A DNA stretch of 64,000 bases from Changchengzhania lutea (lineage in GTDB: Bacteria > Bacteroidota > Bacteroidia > Flavobacteriales > Flavobacteriaceae). Of this stretch, positions 1 to 7,878 are shown in pieces (position 1 is the stretch's first letter; each line of letters begins with the position of its first letter). The DNA lies in contig NZ_CP039456.1 of NCBI RefSeq assembly GCF_006974145.1, positions 3,720,499-3,784,498 on the forward strand, read 5' to 3'. The notes below the pieces were generated by a model. The model was not told where the DNA came from. It ran no database searches and saw nothing but the letters and a program-made list of their open reading frames with translations. Made by a program: the position numbers and the translations under genes.

Positions 1-135
1 GCCATTTTTCTTTGAAATTTTATAAGCATTGGTCACATCAAAAGGAATTGTTACTCCAAAATACGGATCTGACAAGGCTGAAAAATGGTGAAAATGGGCT
101 TTTCTATTCCATGTATTTATATCTAATACTTTCAA
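1..135 (-). CDS. Chloramphenicol acetyltransferase-like protein (partial, N-terminus only)
   Basis: An open frame runs off the left edge; only the first 45 codons are visible. The translation begins LKVLDINTWNRKAHF and continues through SDPYFGVTIPFDVTNAYK, which closely resembles the N-terminus of the CAT family (trimeric acetyl-CoA-dependent acyltransferases). The catalytic histidine motif of that family lies near the C-terminus and is outside the window, so activity and substrate cannot be judged. The likely start is TTG at 135-133, one base after the HAD hydrolase stop codon, which implies translational coupling in one operon with that gene. Many chromosomal flavobacterial members of this family are not proven resistance genes. 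Confidence 0.7.
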   Translation of the reverse strand, partial: MKVLDINTWNRKAHFHHFSALSDPYFGVTIPFDVTNAYKISKKNG

Positions 136-136
136 A

Positions 137-841
137 TTAGTGAATTAAATTTAAAACTTCTTTAAGTGAACTCAGCGTTTTGTATGCCTTTCCGTTGGTT
201 TCTTTTTCAGTAACCTGCTCGTGTGCCCAAGTGGTATGAAATGGAACATGAATGGCATGTGCTTTAATATTGATAAGTGGCAGAACATCTGATTTTAAGG
301 AATTTCCAATCATTAAAAATTCTGAAGGTTTAATGTCTAAATGATTCAAAAGCCTTGAATAGTTTTTTTCCTTTTTATCACTTAGCACTTCTATATGATG
401 AAAATAATCTGTTAATCCAGATTTTTCCAATTTACGTTCTTGATCCAATAAATCCCCTTTGGTCGCTAAAATAAGCCTGTATTTTTTTGACAAGGTGCTC
501 AACACCGTTTCAACGCCATCGAGCAACTCTACGGGCTTATTAATCATATCTTTACCAATATCCAATATCGCTTGAATGGTTTTGATGCTCACATTATTAT
601 TAGAGATTTCCATGGCACTTTCTACCATTGATAACATAAAGGCTTTAACACCATAGCCATAAATGCCTAGATTTTGCATTTCCATTTTAAATAGTTCCTG
701 ATCTATTTTATTAATGGTTTCATACTCTGATAATAATTTTCCAAAGGCAATTTCCGCATCGCGAAAATAAGTTTCGTTCACCCATAGGGTATCGTCAGCA
801 TCAAAACCAATTACTTTTATTTGACTGTAATCTATTTCCAT
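137..841 (-). CDS. HAD-superfamily hydrolase
   Basis: A 234-residue protein of the haloacid dehalogenase superfamily, probably a cytosolic phosphatase. Motif I is DADDT at residues 14-18 (nucleophile Asp14, acid Asp16). Motif II is the Thr in LATKGD near residue 125, motif III is a lysine in the SDKKEKNY stretch, and motif IV is in GNSLKSD, where the acidic residue would bind Mg2+. The helical segment between motifs I and II is a C1-type cap. The substrate cannot be told from sequence. The start overlaps the end of kdsB by 10 bp, and the CAT-like gene follows after 1 nt, so the three are probably co-transcribed. Confidence 0.85.
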   Translation of the reverse strand: MEIDYSQIKVIGFDADDTLWVNETYFRDAEIAFGKLLSEYETINKIDQELFKMEMQNLGIYGYGVKAFMLSMVESAMEISNNNVSIKTIQAILDIGKDMINKPVELLDGVETVLSTLSKKYRLILATKGDLLDQERKLEKSGLTDYFHHIEVLSDKKEKNYSRLLNHLDIKPSEFLMIGNSLKSDVLPLINIKAHAIHVPFHTTWAHEQVTEKETNGKAYKTLSSLKEVLNLIH

Positions 842-1560
842 AATTTTTTGGCACGTTCTAAATCTTCTGGCGTATCAATTTCTACACCTTGGACATCTGT
901 TTCAACCATTTTAATGCGTTTGCCATATTCTAAATAGCGAATGCATTCAATTTTTTCAGAAGCTTCTAATGGCAACATCGGTAAATTATAAAAATCTAAA
1001 ATGGCTTCTTTTCTAAAGGCATAAACACCTTTATGTTTGTAATATTTAACATCGGCCTCTACTTCTCTTGGAAATGGTATCGGACTTCTAGAAAAATACA
1101 AGGCAAAATTTGATTGATCGACTATAACCTTTACGGTATTGGGGTTGTTAATTTCATCGGTATCTGTAATATGAACCATCAATGACGCCAAATCAATTTG
1201 TTTTTCATTATCCTCTTTAAAAACCTCAATGAGTTTAGATAACGAGATTTTATCGGTGAACGGCTCATCACCCTGAACATTAATGACAATATCAATATCC
1301 ATCTTCTCTACCGCCTCCGCAATTCTGTCGCTACCACAATCATGATCCTTTTTACTCATAATGGCTTTACCACCATGATTTACAATCTCGTCATATATAA
1401 TGGTACTATCTGTAACGACAAATACGTCATCAAACAGTTGCGTATTCACAGTCGCTTCATAGGTTCTTAAAATCACCGTTTTACCGCCTAAATCTTGCAT
1501 CAGCTTTCCAGGGAAACGGGACGCGCTATAACGCGCAGGAATCATTGAAATTATTTTCAT
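832..1560 (-). CDS. kdsB: 3-deoxy-manno-octulosonate cytidylyltransferase (CMP-Kdo synthetase)
   Basis: KdsB activates Kdo with CTP to give CMP-Kdo, the donor for the inner core of lipopolysaccharide; it acts in the cytosol. The 242-residue length is normal for the family. Recognisable motifs are the N-terminal nucleotide-binding stretch [14 protein letters not shown] (residues 7-20), VNVQGDEPF at 93-101 (Mg-binding Asp) and RSPIPFPRE at 158-166. The C-terminus [13 protein letters not shown] is also typical. It is first in a minus-strand run with the HAD hydrolase, which it overlaps by 10 bp. The hydrolase could in principle act on sugar phosphates, but it lacks the size and order of a typical KdsC, so I do not propose that. 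Confidence 0.95.
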   Translation of the reverse strand: MKIISMIPARYSASRFPGKLMQDLGGKTVILRTYEATVNTQLFDDVFVVTDSTIIYDEIVNHGGKAIMSKKDHDCGSDRIAEAVEKMDIDIVINVQGDEPFTDKISLSKLIEVFKEDNEKQIDLASLMVHITDTDEINNPNTVKVIVDQSNFALYFSRSPIPFPREVEADVKYYKHKGVYAFRKEAILDFYNLPMLPLEASEKIECIRYLEYGKRIKMVETDVQGVEIDTPEDLERAKKLWK

Positions 1561-1583
1561 TTCATATACTTCTTAGAGTATTT

Positions 1584-1591
1584 CAAAAATA
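1584..1591 (-). promoter_or_regulatory. Candidate -7 element upstream of kdsB
   Basis: On the minus strand the sequence reads TATTTTTG, matching the Bacteroidota -7 consensus TAnnTTTG, 24-31 nt upstream of the kdsB start. No convincing TTG -33 element is seen at the usual distance, so this is tentative. Confidence 0.3.
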
Positions 1592-1600
1592 GTATAAATA

Positions 1601-2176
1601 TCAGATGTTTTCAGGTGTATTGGAATTAAACTTTCTATAAACCCTATAAATTATAACAAAGAGGATAACTACTAAAATGACAGCAATTACGGGCAGGAAA
1701 ATTGAAACGACTGACATGACGACTGCGGTGCCTGTTTCAACCGTGGACACTATCGGGTTACCCAATCCACCTGTGGTCGCCGTTGATGCTAATCGCGTTG
1801 TGCTTGCTGAACCTGCAATTGCCGCCGCTGTACCACCTCCTGCTATAATAGCCAACGACCATGTGATTACTGGGCTCAAATCGGCTACCGTTGAAAGCAT
1901 TACTGCTGTACCTGCTAAAGCGGCAAGTGGTACCGAAATGGTATCCAGCAAATTATCTATATAAGGAATAAAATAGGCAAAAACCTCAATAAGCATAGCC
2001 ACGCCTAATGTGATAAGTGCAGTCGTACCACCAATCCACTCCCAAGATTCATTAAGTTCCCATACGTTAAAATAGGACGCTAAACTGAGTGCAAATAAGG
2101 GTAAAAAAACCCTAAACCCAACAGACGCAGACAATCCAATTCCGAGGCAAATACTAATAATGGTTTCAAATGTCAT
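1601..2176 (-). CDS. DUF4126 family membrane protein
   Basis: A 191-residue integral membrane protein. The sequence has several hydrophobic spans, a glycine/alanine/serine-rich centre (AGGGTAAAIAGSASTTRLASTATTGGLGNP) and a final transmembrane helix followed by a basic tail (YRVYRKFN). This pattern matches the DUF4126 family, whose function is unknown. An Ala/Gly/Thr-rich stretch of this type is why the opposite strand also stays open over about 290 bp. A small UUCG-type hairpin lies 15-32 nt upstream of the ATG, followed by GGGAGGG, one of the few Shine-Dalgarno-like sequences in the window. Confidence 0.8.
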   Translation of the reverse strand: MTFETIISICLGIGLSASVGFRVFLPLFALSLASYFNVWELNESWEWIGGTTALITLGVAMLIEVFAYFIPYIDNLLDTISVPLAALAGTAVMLSTVADLSPVITWSLAIIAGGGTAAAIAGSASTTRLASTATTGGLGNPIVSTVETGTAVVMSVVSIFLPVIAVILVVILFVIIYRVYRKFNSNTPENI

Positions 2177-2190
2177 AATAGCCCTCCCTT

Positions 2191-2208
2191 AAATCCCCGA
2201 AGGGACTT
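2191..2208 (-). promoter_or_regulatory. Small hairpin in DUF4126 leader
   Basis: On the minus strand AAGTCCC-TTCG-GGGATTT can fold with a UUCG tetraloop closed by C-G and one G-U pair. It lies between the RecD-like helicase stop and the DUF4126 start, just ahead of a GGGAGGG sequence. There is no U-tract on that strand, so a leader structure is more likely than a terminator. On the plus strand a T-rich run follows, but the stem then has a mismatch. Confidence 0.3.
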
Positions 2209-2260
2209 TTTGTTTTTAGTTAATATTACACTTTTTATAATAAAAGTGAAATGTTTAAGA

Positions 2261-2300
2261 ATTCAACGAAACTGACCGCAAACCGCCACTGCATACTGCG
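2261..2300. repeat. Degenerate ACTG-rich intergenic repeat
   Basis: The stretch around 2269-2300 contains CGAAACTGACCG, CCGCCACTGC and ATACTGCG. It resembles the longer ACTGAATACTG-type tracts at 34.5, 37.8 and 38.7 kb in this window. It is non-coding and sits at the 3' end of the RecD-like helicase gene. Weakest member of the set. Confidence 0.35.
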
Positions 2301-2310
2301 CCTTTTTTCT

Positions 2311-3735
2311 TTATTCTTCAAAAAAATCGTCATTAAAGCCAATAAGATACAACTTTTCTTTGGCTCTGGTAACTGCGGTATAGAGCCATCGTAAATAGTC
2401 TTTATCTATACCATTTGGCAAATACGGTTGTTCGACAAAAACAGTATCCCATTGCCCACCTTGTGATTTATGACAGGTCATGGCATAAGAAAACTTTACT
2501 TGTAAGGCATTAAAATGCTTATTACTTTTCACTTTTAAAAATTTACGATAATTGCTCGTTTCATTTTCGTAGTCTTTCATGACTTCTTGATACAATCTAT
2601 TGGATTCCTCATATGGTAATGAAGGGGTTTCGGCATCAATGGTATCTAATAACAGTACCGTTTCAAAGGTGCTCATTTTTGGGTAGTCTACCATCCGTAC
2701 TTTAACTTCCGCAAAGCGAAAACCGTAAATTTCTTGAATGCTAAAAATTTCAAGCACTTCAATAATATCGCCATTGGCAATAAAACCAGCTTCGGTTGTA
2801 GGCTTTATCCAAAAGTAATTGTTCTTCACCACCATTAAATAATCGCCAGCACAGAGTTCATTCTCATTAAATAAAATTCTATTTCGTATTTGCTGATTAT
2901 AAAGGTTAGCTCTTTTATTGCTTCTCACAATAATGGCCGTTTCCTCATTACCTAAACTACTGTATGCATCATTAATGGCATCCATAATGTCATGACCATC
3001 AATAAGTCTAACGATATCTTTAAAATCGTTTAAATCAAATTTAAAAGCATCGTGCATCCCATTGGATAAGGCCTCGCGCAAGACCGTTGCATTGGCAAGG
3101 ATGCCAGAATCCTGCTCCTGTCTTACAACTTCGTCAAGTTCCATTTTAGTCACCTCTTTATTATAGTTGATGCTGAGGGTGTGTGCATCCAAGGCGGGAC
3201 TTAAATCTAACTTTACTGGTGGCAGCTGTGCAGTGTCACCAATGAGTAACAGTTTACACTGATGACCAGAATACACGTATTTCATTAAATCATCTAACAA
3301 AGACCCATTATCAAAAAATTTTGATTCACTGGGAGTATCCGGAATCATGGAAGCCTCATCCACTATAAAAATGGTATTTTTATGTTTATTGGGCTGTAAA
3401 ACGAATTTTACACCACCACCCTTTTCTTTTTTAGGGAAATATATTTTTTTATGGATTGTGAAGGCCTCTTTTCCAGAATAATTAGAAATCACTTTTGCTG
3501 CTCTTCCTGTTGGTGCCATTAAAACAGCACTTTTTTTAGCTTTCCAAAGGTTCGTTACCACAGTACCCACAATGGTTGTTTTTCCTGTTCCAGCATAGCC
3601 TTTTAAAAGGTACAGATCATTTGGGGATTTACTGAAAATAAACGCTGCTAATTGCTGAAGCACAATGTTTTGCTTTAGGGTTGGCTGAAAGGGAAAACCA
3701 CTTTTAATAAGCGAATAAAATTCTGATGACGTCAT
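2311..3735 (-). CDS. RecD-like ATP-dependent DNA helicase (superfamily 1)
   Basis: A 474-residue superfamily 1 helicase. Walker A is GYAGTGKTT at residues 46-54, motif Ia is APTGRAAK, Walker B is VDEAS at about 125-129, motif III is IGDTAQLPPV, and the C-terminal UvrD_C_2-type core ends with MTCHKSQGGQW and LYTAVTRAKEKLYLIG (motifs V and VI). It is shorter than RecD or RecD2 because the long N-terminal domain is absent. Compact versions annotated as AAA ATPase or RecD-like helicase are common in Flavobacteriia. The likely role is unwinding DNA in repair or replication, but the partner is unknown. The gene is divergent from the membrane-protein gene at 3867. Confidence 0.85.
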   Translation of the reverse strand: MTSSEFYSLIKSGFPFQPTLKQNIVLQQLAAFIFSKSPNDLYLLKGYAGTGKTTIVGTVVTNLWKAKKSAVLMAPTGRAAKVISNYSGKEAFTIHKKIYFPKKEKGGGVKFVLQPNKHKNTIFIVDEASMIPDTPSESKFFDNGSLLDDLMKYVYSGHQCKLLLIGDTAQLPPVKLDLSPALDAHTLSINYNKEVTKMELDEVVRQEQDSGILANATVLREALSNGMHDAFKFDLNDFKDIVRLIDGHDIMDAINDAYSSLGNEETAIIVRSNKRANLYNQQIRNRILFNENELCAGDYLMVVKNNYFWIKPTTEAGFIANGDIIEVLEIFSIQEIYGFRFAEVKVRMVDYPKMSTFETVLLLDTIDAETPSLPYEESNRLYQEVMKDYENETSNYRKFLKVKSNKHFNALQVKFSYAMTCHKSQGGQWDTVFVEQPYLPNGIDKDYLRWLYTAVTRAKEKLYLIGFNDDFFEE

Positions 3736-3818
3736 GGATTATTTTAGCAAATTAAAAAATAATTCAAAGATAGAAATGATTTTTACCTTCTTTGGTTTTT
3801 ACGATTAAAAAAAAATTG

Positions 3819-3826
3819 TAGATTTG
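3819..3826 (+). promoter_or_regulatory. Candidate promoter for the 3867-5954 gene run
   Basis: TAGATTTG matches TAnnTTTG. A TTG lies at 3792-3794, giving a 24-nt spacer, slightly longer than the usual 17-23. The start codon is 41 nt further on. Confidence 0.4.
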
Positions 3827-3866
3827 CGAAAGACCATTATTAACTATTTTAATCAAATAAAGTACT

Positions 3867-4610
3867 ATGTTAACAATAATTCTTATTGCAATTGCCGGAA
3901 TTTTAGTTACAATTGGCTTAGTAAAGTTAGTTGACAAATTCATTCCTTCAAAATTCAAACCTGTATTAATTATACTGCTTTGGGTGATTATTGGTGTATT
4001 AGGGTACCAAACATTTATGTCTATTTATGAGCCTATACAGTTTAATAAAATTAAAGAAAAACGATATACTCTCGTTATAGACAATTTAAGAGATATAAGG
4101 GACGCTCAATTAGCACATAGGCAAGTCACCGGTAAGTTTTCAGGAGATTTTAATAGCTTAGTAAAGTTTATTGACACGGCTGATTTTGTTATTACACAGC
4201 GTCGTGACTCTAGTGTTATTGATGAAGAGCTAACAAGACGTTACGGTGGTGTTGAAACCACAAAGGATATTGTTATTATAGACACTCTAAATTTCGTTTC
4301 TATAAAAGATTCATTATTTAAAGGGTCTGATCGCTATAAAACCATGATGAATGTTCCCGTTGGCGAAGCGGGTGCTAAATTTCAGCTGAAGGCTGGCATG
4401 TTAGAGCAAAACGACATGAAGATACCAGTTTTTGAGGCTTTTGTTAAGAAAGAAGTCGTTTTATTCGATCAAAATAAAAACCTGATTGATCAAGAAAACC
4501 AAGTTATATCTTCAGTAGTTGGTGTTCAAGGTGATGCTATACGAGTTGGCACTATGGATGATGTTGATACTAGTGGAAACTGGGCAAAATTTTATGATAC
4601 CAAAGAATAA
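3867..4610 (+). CDS. Conserved flavobacterial membrane-anchored protein, unknown function
   Basis: A 247-residue protein I cannot assign to a characterised family. Two hydrophobic helices at residues 1-20 and about 33-51 form an N-terminal anchor. They are followed by a roughly 190-residue soluble part with many charged residues, and the stretch RDIRDAQLAHRQVTGKFSGDFNSLVKFID resembles the post-pilin-helix part of pilin or pseudopilin-like proteins (my inference). It overlaps the next gene (DUF3822) by 17 bp, which strongly suggests one operon of this gene, DUF3822 and rsmD. The leader has a TAnnTTTG promoter element. Confidence 0.7.
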   Translation: MLTIILIAIAGILVTIGLVKLVDKFIPSKFKPVLIILLWVIIGVLGYQTFMSIYEPIQFNKIKEKRYTLVIDNLRDIRDAQLAHRQVTGKFSGDFNSLVKFIDTADFVITQRRDSSVIDEELTRRYGGVETTKDIVIIDTLNFVSIKDSLFKGSDRYKTMMNVPVGEAGAKFQLKAGMLEQNDMKIPVFEAFVKKEVVLFDQNKNLIDQENQVISSVVGVQGDAIRVGTMDDVDTSGNWAKFYDTKE

Positions 4611-5418
4611 TATTTCAAACAACATAAAAAATAAAGTACTGTCCATTCAAATAAGTTTGAGTGGACTTTCTTTTTGTATCCTGCAGAAAGACACCCAAAC
4701 TATTTCTGTTTTAAGAGAGATTTTATTTGATAAGGGAAGTAATCCGTTAGAAGTATTAGATTATTTAAAACAGCTTTTTGAAACCGACGCAGACTTAGAT
4801 AGTGACTTTTCCGATATTCATATTATTCATGATAACGCACTTTCTGCCTTGGTGCCCAAACCGCTTTTTAATGAGGATTGTTTAGCTGATTATTTAAAAT
4901 TTAATTCCAAAATCCTAAAATCAGACTTCATTACTTATGATGAAATATCGGCGCACGACAGCGTTAATGTTTATATTCCTTATGTAAATATTAATAATTT
5001 TATTTTTGATAAGTTTGGTGCGTTCACTTATAAGCATATTTCTACCGTATTAATGGAGCAAATAATACGTCTCGAACAAAATCAGGATGATTCTGAAAAG
5101 ATGTATGCTCATGTAGATAAAACGCATTTTGAGATTGTTGTTATAAAGCAATCCAAAATTCAACTTTATAACGCCTTTCAATACCATAGTAAAGAAGATT
5201 TTATTTATTATATGCTCTTCACGGCAGAACAATTAGAGTTAGACCCCGAAAGCCTAGAGTTAATTCTTATTGGCAAGGTCGAAAAGCATGATGCCCTATA
5301 TAATATCGCTTACAAGTATATAAGACACATACGCTTTGGAAAGCGCAGTGACACATACAATTATCAAGAAGCACCAAATTCAAATCATTCTAACTTCACC
5401 TTATTACAAAATTTTTAA
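4594..5418 (+). CDS. DUF3822 family protein
   Basis: A protein of about 274 residues from the ATG at 4594. The frame stays open further upstream to 4519, but that longer version would overlap the preceding gene by 92 bp and adds residues unlike the family, so I choose MIPKNNISNNIK as the start. DUF3822 is a Bacteroidota family of unknown function, and its genes are usually found directly before rsmD, as here: the stop TAA and the rsmD ATG share one base. Segments such as HVDKTHFEIVVIKQSKIQLYNAF look like an actin/hexokinase-fold beta hairpin, but no ATP-binding motif is clear. The conserved linkage hints at a link to ribosome or RNA modification, which is unproven. Confidence 0.8.
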   Translation: MIPKNNISNNIKNKVLSIQISLSGLSFCILQKDTQTISVLREILFDKGSNPLEVLDYLKQLFETDADLDSDFSDIHIIHDNALSALVPKPLFNEDCLADYLKFNSKILKSDFITYDEISAHDSVNVYIPYVNINNFIFDKFGAFTYKHISTVLMEQIIRLEQNQDDSEKMYAHVDKTHFEIVVIKQSKIQLYNAFQYHSKEDFIYYMLFTAEQLELDPESLELILIGKVEKHDALYNIAYKYIRHIRFGKRSDTYNYQEAPNSNHSNFTLLQNF

Positions 5419-5954
5419 TGCGAATAATTTCAGGTTTATATAAAAGTAGAAAAATAGTGGCTCCAAAAACCTTGCCAGTGCGTCCCACTACAGATATGGC
5501 CAAAGAGTCTCTTTTCAATATTTTAAATAATACCTTTTATTTTGACGATATCACCGTGTTAGACCTTTTCTCAGGAACGGGAAACATTAGTTACGAATTT
5601 GCATCACGAGGCACGACAGATATCATAGCGGTGGATCAAGATTTTGGTTGCATTAAGTTTATCAATAAAACTGCAGACGATTTTGATATGCCCATTCAAA
5701 CCATTAAAAGTGATGTTTTTAAATTTTTAGAGAAATCATCTTTAAAGGCTAACGTCATATTTGCAGACCCACCTTACTCCTTTACTGTAGATCAATTTTC
5801 TAAAATTCCAGAATTCATTTTTAAAAATGGGATGTTATTAGATGGTGGGATATTAATTATCGAACATTCAAAACACACCAGTCTTTCCCATTTGGAACAT
5901 TATAACATTTCAAAAAGTTACGGGGGAAATATGTTTAGTTTTTTTAAAAATTAA
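5418..5954 (+). CDS. rsmD: 16S rRNA (guanine(966)-N2)-methyltransferase RsmD
   Basis: A class I SAM-dependent methyltransferase that modifies G966 (E. coli numbering) of 16S rRNA during 30S assembly. The 178-residue length is normal. Family hallmarks are the N-terminal RIISGLYKSRKIVAP and RPTTDMAKESLFNIL, the SAM-binding motif DLFSGTGNISYEF near residues 49-61, and the catalytic DPPY motif at about residues 116-119 (ADPPYSF). Translation is coupled to DUF3822 by a one-base TAATG overlap. No terminator is obvious downstream; the following 167 nt are AT-rich and separate it from the lipoprotein gene. Confidence 0.95.
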   Translation: MRIISGLYKSRKIVAPKTLPVRPTTDMAKESLFNILNNTFYFDDITVLDLFSGTGNISYEFASRGTTDIIAVDQDFGCIKFINKTADDFDMPIQTIKSDVFKFLEKSSLKANVIFADPPYSFTVDQFSKIPEFIFKNGMLLDGGILIIEHSKHTSLSHLEHYNISKSYGGNMFSFFKN

Positions 5955-6121
5955 TAAATCCATCTATATTTCTTTTAAATTCCTTTTTTTTATCTAAATT
6001 AGAGTCTTCCTAAGAGTCCCGTACTCTATACATATCTTGATCTTTTTAGAAAAATACATTTTTTTTCTTAAACATGACTATGGTTTAATTTAATTGCTAA
6101 CCTTAAAACCATAAATTAAAG

Positions 6122-6637
6122 ATGAAAAAATTCCTTTTATTAATAATTGTAACTGCGCTATTTTCAGCATGTAATGAGCAAGAGAAACGATATACTCAGG
6201 ATTCTTCAGAAATTGATAGTATGAAGGCACTAATAAGTGATTATAATGCCATGAACTATGAATCCTTAGTTACGTATTATGCAGACACTTCGCAGACACG
6301 TTTTAACAATGCCAAAATGAAATCAACTGATATTCCAGCATATCATAAAGCCAATGATGCCAATTATTCCAGTAGAGGTTTTGAAGACAAAGATCAAGAT
6401 TTTGAAATGGTTGTCACAGATAAAGGTCAAACATGGGTCAATTTTTGGGCTACCTGGAAAGGCACTTTAGCTGCAAACAATAAAGAAATAACCATTCCCG
6501 TTCATCTCACCGCTCAATTTATTAATGGAAAAATCGTAGAGGACTATGGCTATTGGGATCCTTCGGAAGTCATTTTGTCACTTCAAGAAATAGAAGCTGA
6601 AAAAATGAACATGGAAGCAGAAACAACTCAAGAATAA
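6122..6637 (+). CDS. SnoaL/NTF2-like lipoprotein
   Basis: A 171-residue predicted lipoprotein. The signal peptide MKKFLLLIIVTALFSAC ends at Cys17 (lipobox FSAC). The mature part has the alternating helix and strand pattern of the NTF2-like/SnoaL-like fold: an N-terminal helix with DSMKALISDYNAMNYESLVTYY, then strands with TWVNFWATWKG and a C-terminal FINGKIVEDYGYWD. Many secreted flavobacterial proteins of this type have no known ligand or enzyme activity. The 31-nt gap to the next secreted protein suggests co-expression. Confidence 0.65.
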   Translation: MKKFLLLIIVTALFSACNEQEKRYTQDSSEIDSMKALISDYNAMNYESLVTYYADTSQTRFNNAKMKSTDIPAYHKANDANYSSRGFEDKDQDFEMVVTDKGQTWVNFWATWKGTLAANNKEITIPVHLTAQFINGKIVEDYGYWDPSEVILSLQEIEAEKMNMEAETTQE

Positions 6638-6667
6638 TATTAATTAACCAACCTTAAATAATGAATT

Positions 6668-7414
6668 ATGAAAACATTAAAAACTAGCGTATTAGTCATT
6701 TGCATTTTATGCTTATCATTTAATTTTGTGCAAGCCCAACAATCGTATTGGATACATCAAGACAATGTAAAACCATCCAAAATCAGGGAGTACGAAAAAA
6801 TAGCCAAGGAGTTTAGAGAAGCCTGTAAAAAACACCAACCAGACACCCAATGGGTTACTGCTGTAACAAACGACATGACCTATTTATACATAACGCCAAT
6901 GGAAAATTTCGCCGAAATGGATGAACGTCCGTTTAAAGATATGGCAGAATCTATGGGCGATGATTTTGGTAATATGTTTGAGCGCTTTGATACTTGCTAT
7001 GATTCACATGGGGATTATGTGATTACCATGGACGAATCGCTTACGTATATGCCAGAGGGCATTTCGCAAACACAAGAAGGTATGAATTACAGAAAATGGT
7101 TCTTTTTGTATTTCTCTCCAGAAAAGGAAGATGAATTGAGAGAAGGTATGAAAGCGGTGAAAGAGTTGTATACATCCAAAGATTCAAAAGGCAGTTATCG
7201 TGTGTATAGAAGCGGCTTTGGAGCTATGGAGAGCTATTATGTAGTCGTTGTATCTGCTAAAGATGAAATAGACGCTGCAACTAAAGGAAAGAAAAATGAC
7301 GAAACCTTAGGAGAAGAACGTTGGGATGTTTTTATGAAGGTGATGGGCAATATTACTAGAATGGAAGAAAAAACTGGTGAAATGCGGCCAGATTTGGCCT
7401 ATATGCCAAATTAA
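6668..7414 (+). CDS. Secreted protein of unknown function
   Basis: A 248-residue protein with a Sec signal peptide (MKTLKTSVLVICILCLSFNFVQAQ, cleavage likely after VQAQ). I do not recognise a named family. The body appears to contain two similar halves, each starting with an aromatic-rich strand followed by a charged helix (YWIHQDNVKPSKIREYEKIAKEF and WFFLYFSPEKEDELREGMKAVKEL). This recalls paired dimeric ferredoxin-like (ABM/EthD-like) domains; that is inference. It follows the NTF2-like lipoprotein by 31 nt and ends just before a strong stem-loop. Confidence 0.6.
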   Translation: MKTLKTSVLVICILCLSFNFVQAQQSYWIHQDNVKPSKIREYEKIAKEFREACKKHQPDTQWVTAVTNDMTYLYITPMENFAEMDERPFKDMAESMGDDFGNMFERFDTCYDSHGDYVITMDESLTYMPEGISQTQEGMNYRKWFFLYFSPEKEDELREGMKAVKELYTSKDSKGSYRVYRSGFGAMESYYVVVVSAKDEIDAATKGKKNDETLGEERWDVFMKVMGNITRMEEKTGEMRPDLAYMPN

Positions 7415-7440
7415 GTAAACAATTAAAACCTTAAAAGCAC

Positions 7441-7467
7441 AAAGTGCGACACAACATGTCGCACTTT
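7441..7467. terminator. Bidirectional terminator between secreted-protein gene and rnpB
   Basis: A perfect 11-bp stem AAAGTGCGACA / TGTCGCACTTT with a CAACA loop. T-rich sequence follows on the plus strand (TTTTGTATTTTT) and the A-run on the other side gives T residues on the minus strand. It can end both the plus-strand secreted-protein gene and the minus-strand RNase P RNA, which converge here. Confidence 0.8.
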
Positions 7468-7476
7468 TGTATTTTT

Positions 7477-7780
7477 AAGCAAATCTATAAGCCGGATTCT
7501 GTACTCAAAATGAGCCCTTATCATTTATCTGCGTGTATTGTTACCAATCCACTTTAGCTGTCTACCCTCCAGTATCGAGCGTGCCACCCTCAAGCACTGG
7601 TTTACATGACATTGCACCATATAGAGTTTACCTGGTTTCACTACAGCATGATCTGTACATACTTTCTGTTGCACTTTTCCTAGCCTCACGACTGGTGGTT
7701 ATTAGCCACTATATTGCACTATGGTGTCCGGACTTTCCTCCATTCATTTTCATGAACAGCGATAAGGCGAATTGCTTGCT
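7477..7780 (-). ncRNA. rnpB: RNase P RNA, bacterial class A
   Basis: The catalytic RNA of RNase P, which matures tRNA 5' ends. On the minus strand the conserved core is present in order: near the 5' end GAGGAAAGTCCGGAC (7729-7743), then a GGCTAATAACC region, AAACTC, the CGAGGGTGGCACGCTCGATACTGGAGGGTAGACAGC region, and the 3' signature ACAGAATCCGGCTTAT (7488-7503). The P1 helix can form between AAGCAA at the 5' end and TTGCTT at the 3' end, which sets both boundaries. An open frame on the opposite strand over this region is not a gene. A TAnnTTTG promoter lies at the right distance upstream and the terminator hairpin lies just downstream. Confidence 0.95.
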
Positions 7781-7781
7781 G

Positions 7782-7789
7782 CAAAAGTA
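7782..7789 (-). promoter_or_regulatory. -7 promoter element of rnpB
   Basis: The minus strand reads TACTTTTG immediately upstream of the RNA 5' end, which agrees with TAnnTTTG and with a start site a few bases downstream. No clear TTG at -33 is visible. Confidence 0.5.
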
Positions 7790-7853
7790 CGTAAATTGTT
7801 AATAACTCCTTTTAAATATCATGCACATATTCCCTAATTTTGAGTTGAATTTT

Positions 7854-7861
7854 TAACTTTG
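7854..7861 (+). promoter_or_regulatory. Candidate -7 element for dnaX
   Basis: TAACTTTG matches TAnnTTTG and lies 17 nt upstream of the dnaX ATG. A properly spaced TTG is not obvious. Confidence 0.35.
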
Positions 7862-7878
7862 TTATTCAATAATCTTTA

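Noticed and set aside
1-135. Chloramphenicol resistance gene
   Set aside because: The N-terminus fits the CAT family, but only 45 residues are visible and the catalytic part is outside the window, so resistance cannot be claimed.
1677-1964. A 95-codon open frame on the plus strand opposite the DUF4126 gene
   Set aside because: Its Ala/Val/Thr composition is the mirror of the glycine/alanine-rich transmembrane gene on the other strand, which has a family match.
6079-6113. TATGGTTT / AAACCATA inverted repeat upstream of the NTF2-like lipoprotein
   Set aside because: Eight AT-rich base pairs with a 19-nt loop are easily expected by chance in such DNA; no promoter relation could be shown.
7533-7802. 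An 89-codon open frame on the plus strand
   Set aside because: It lies opposite the RNase P RNA and its protein has no family resemblance; the RNA core motifs explain the sequence.
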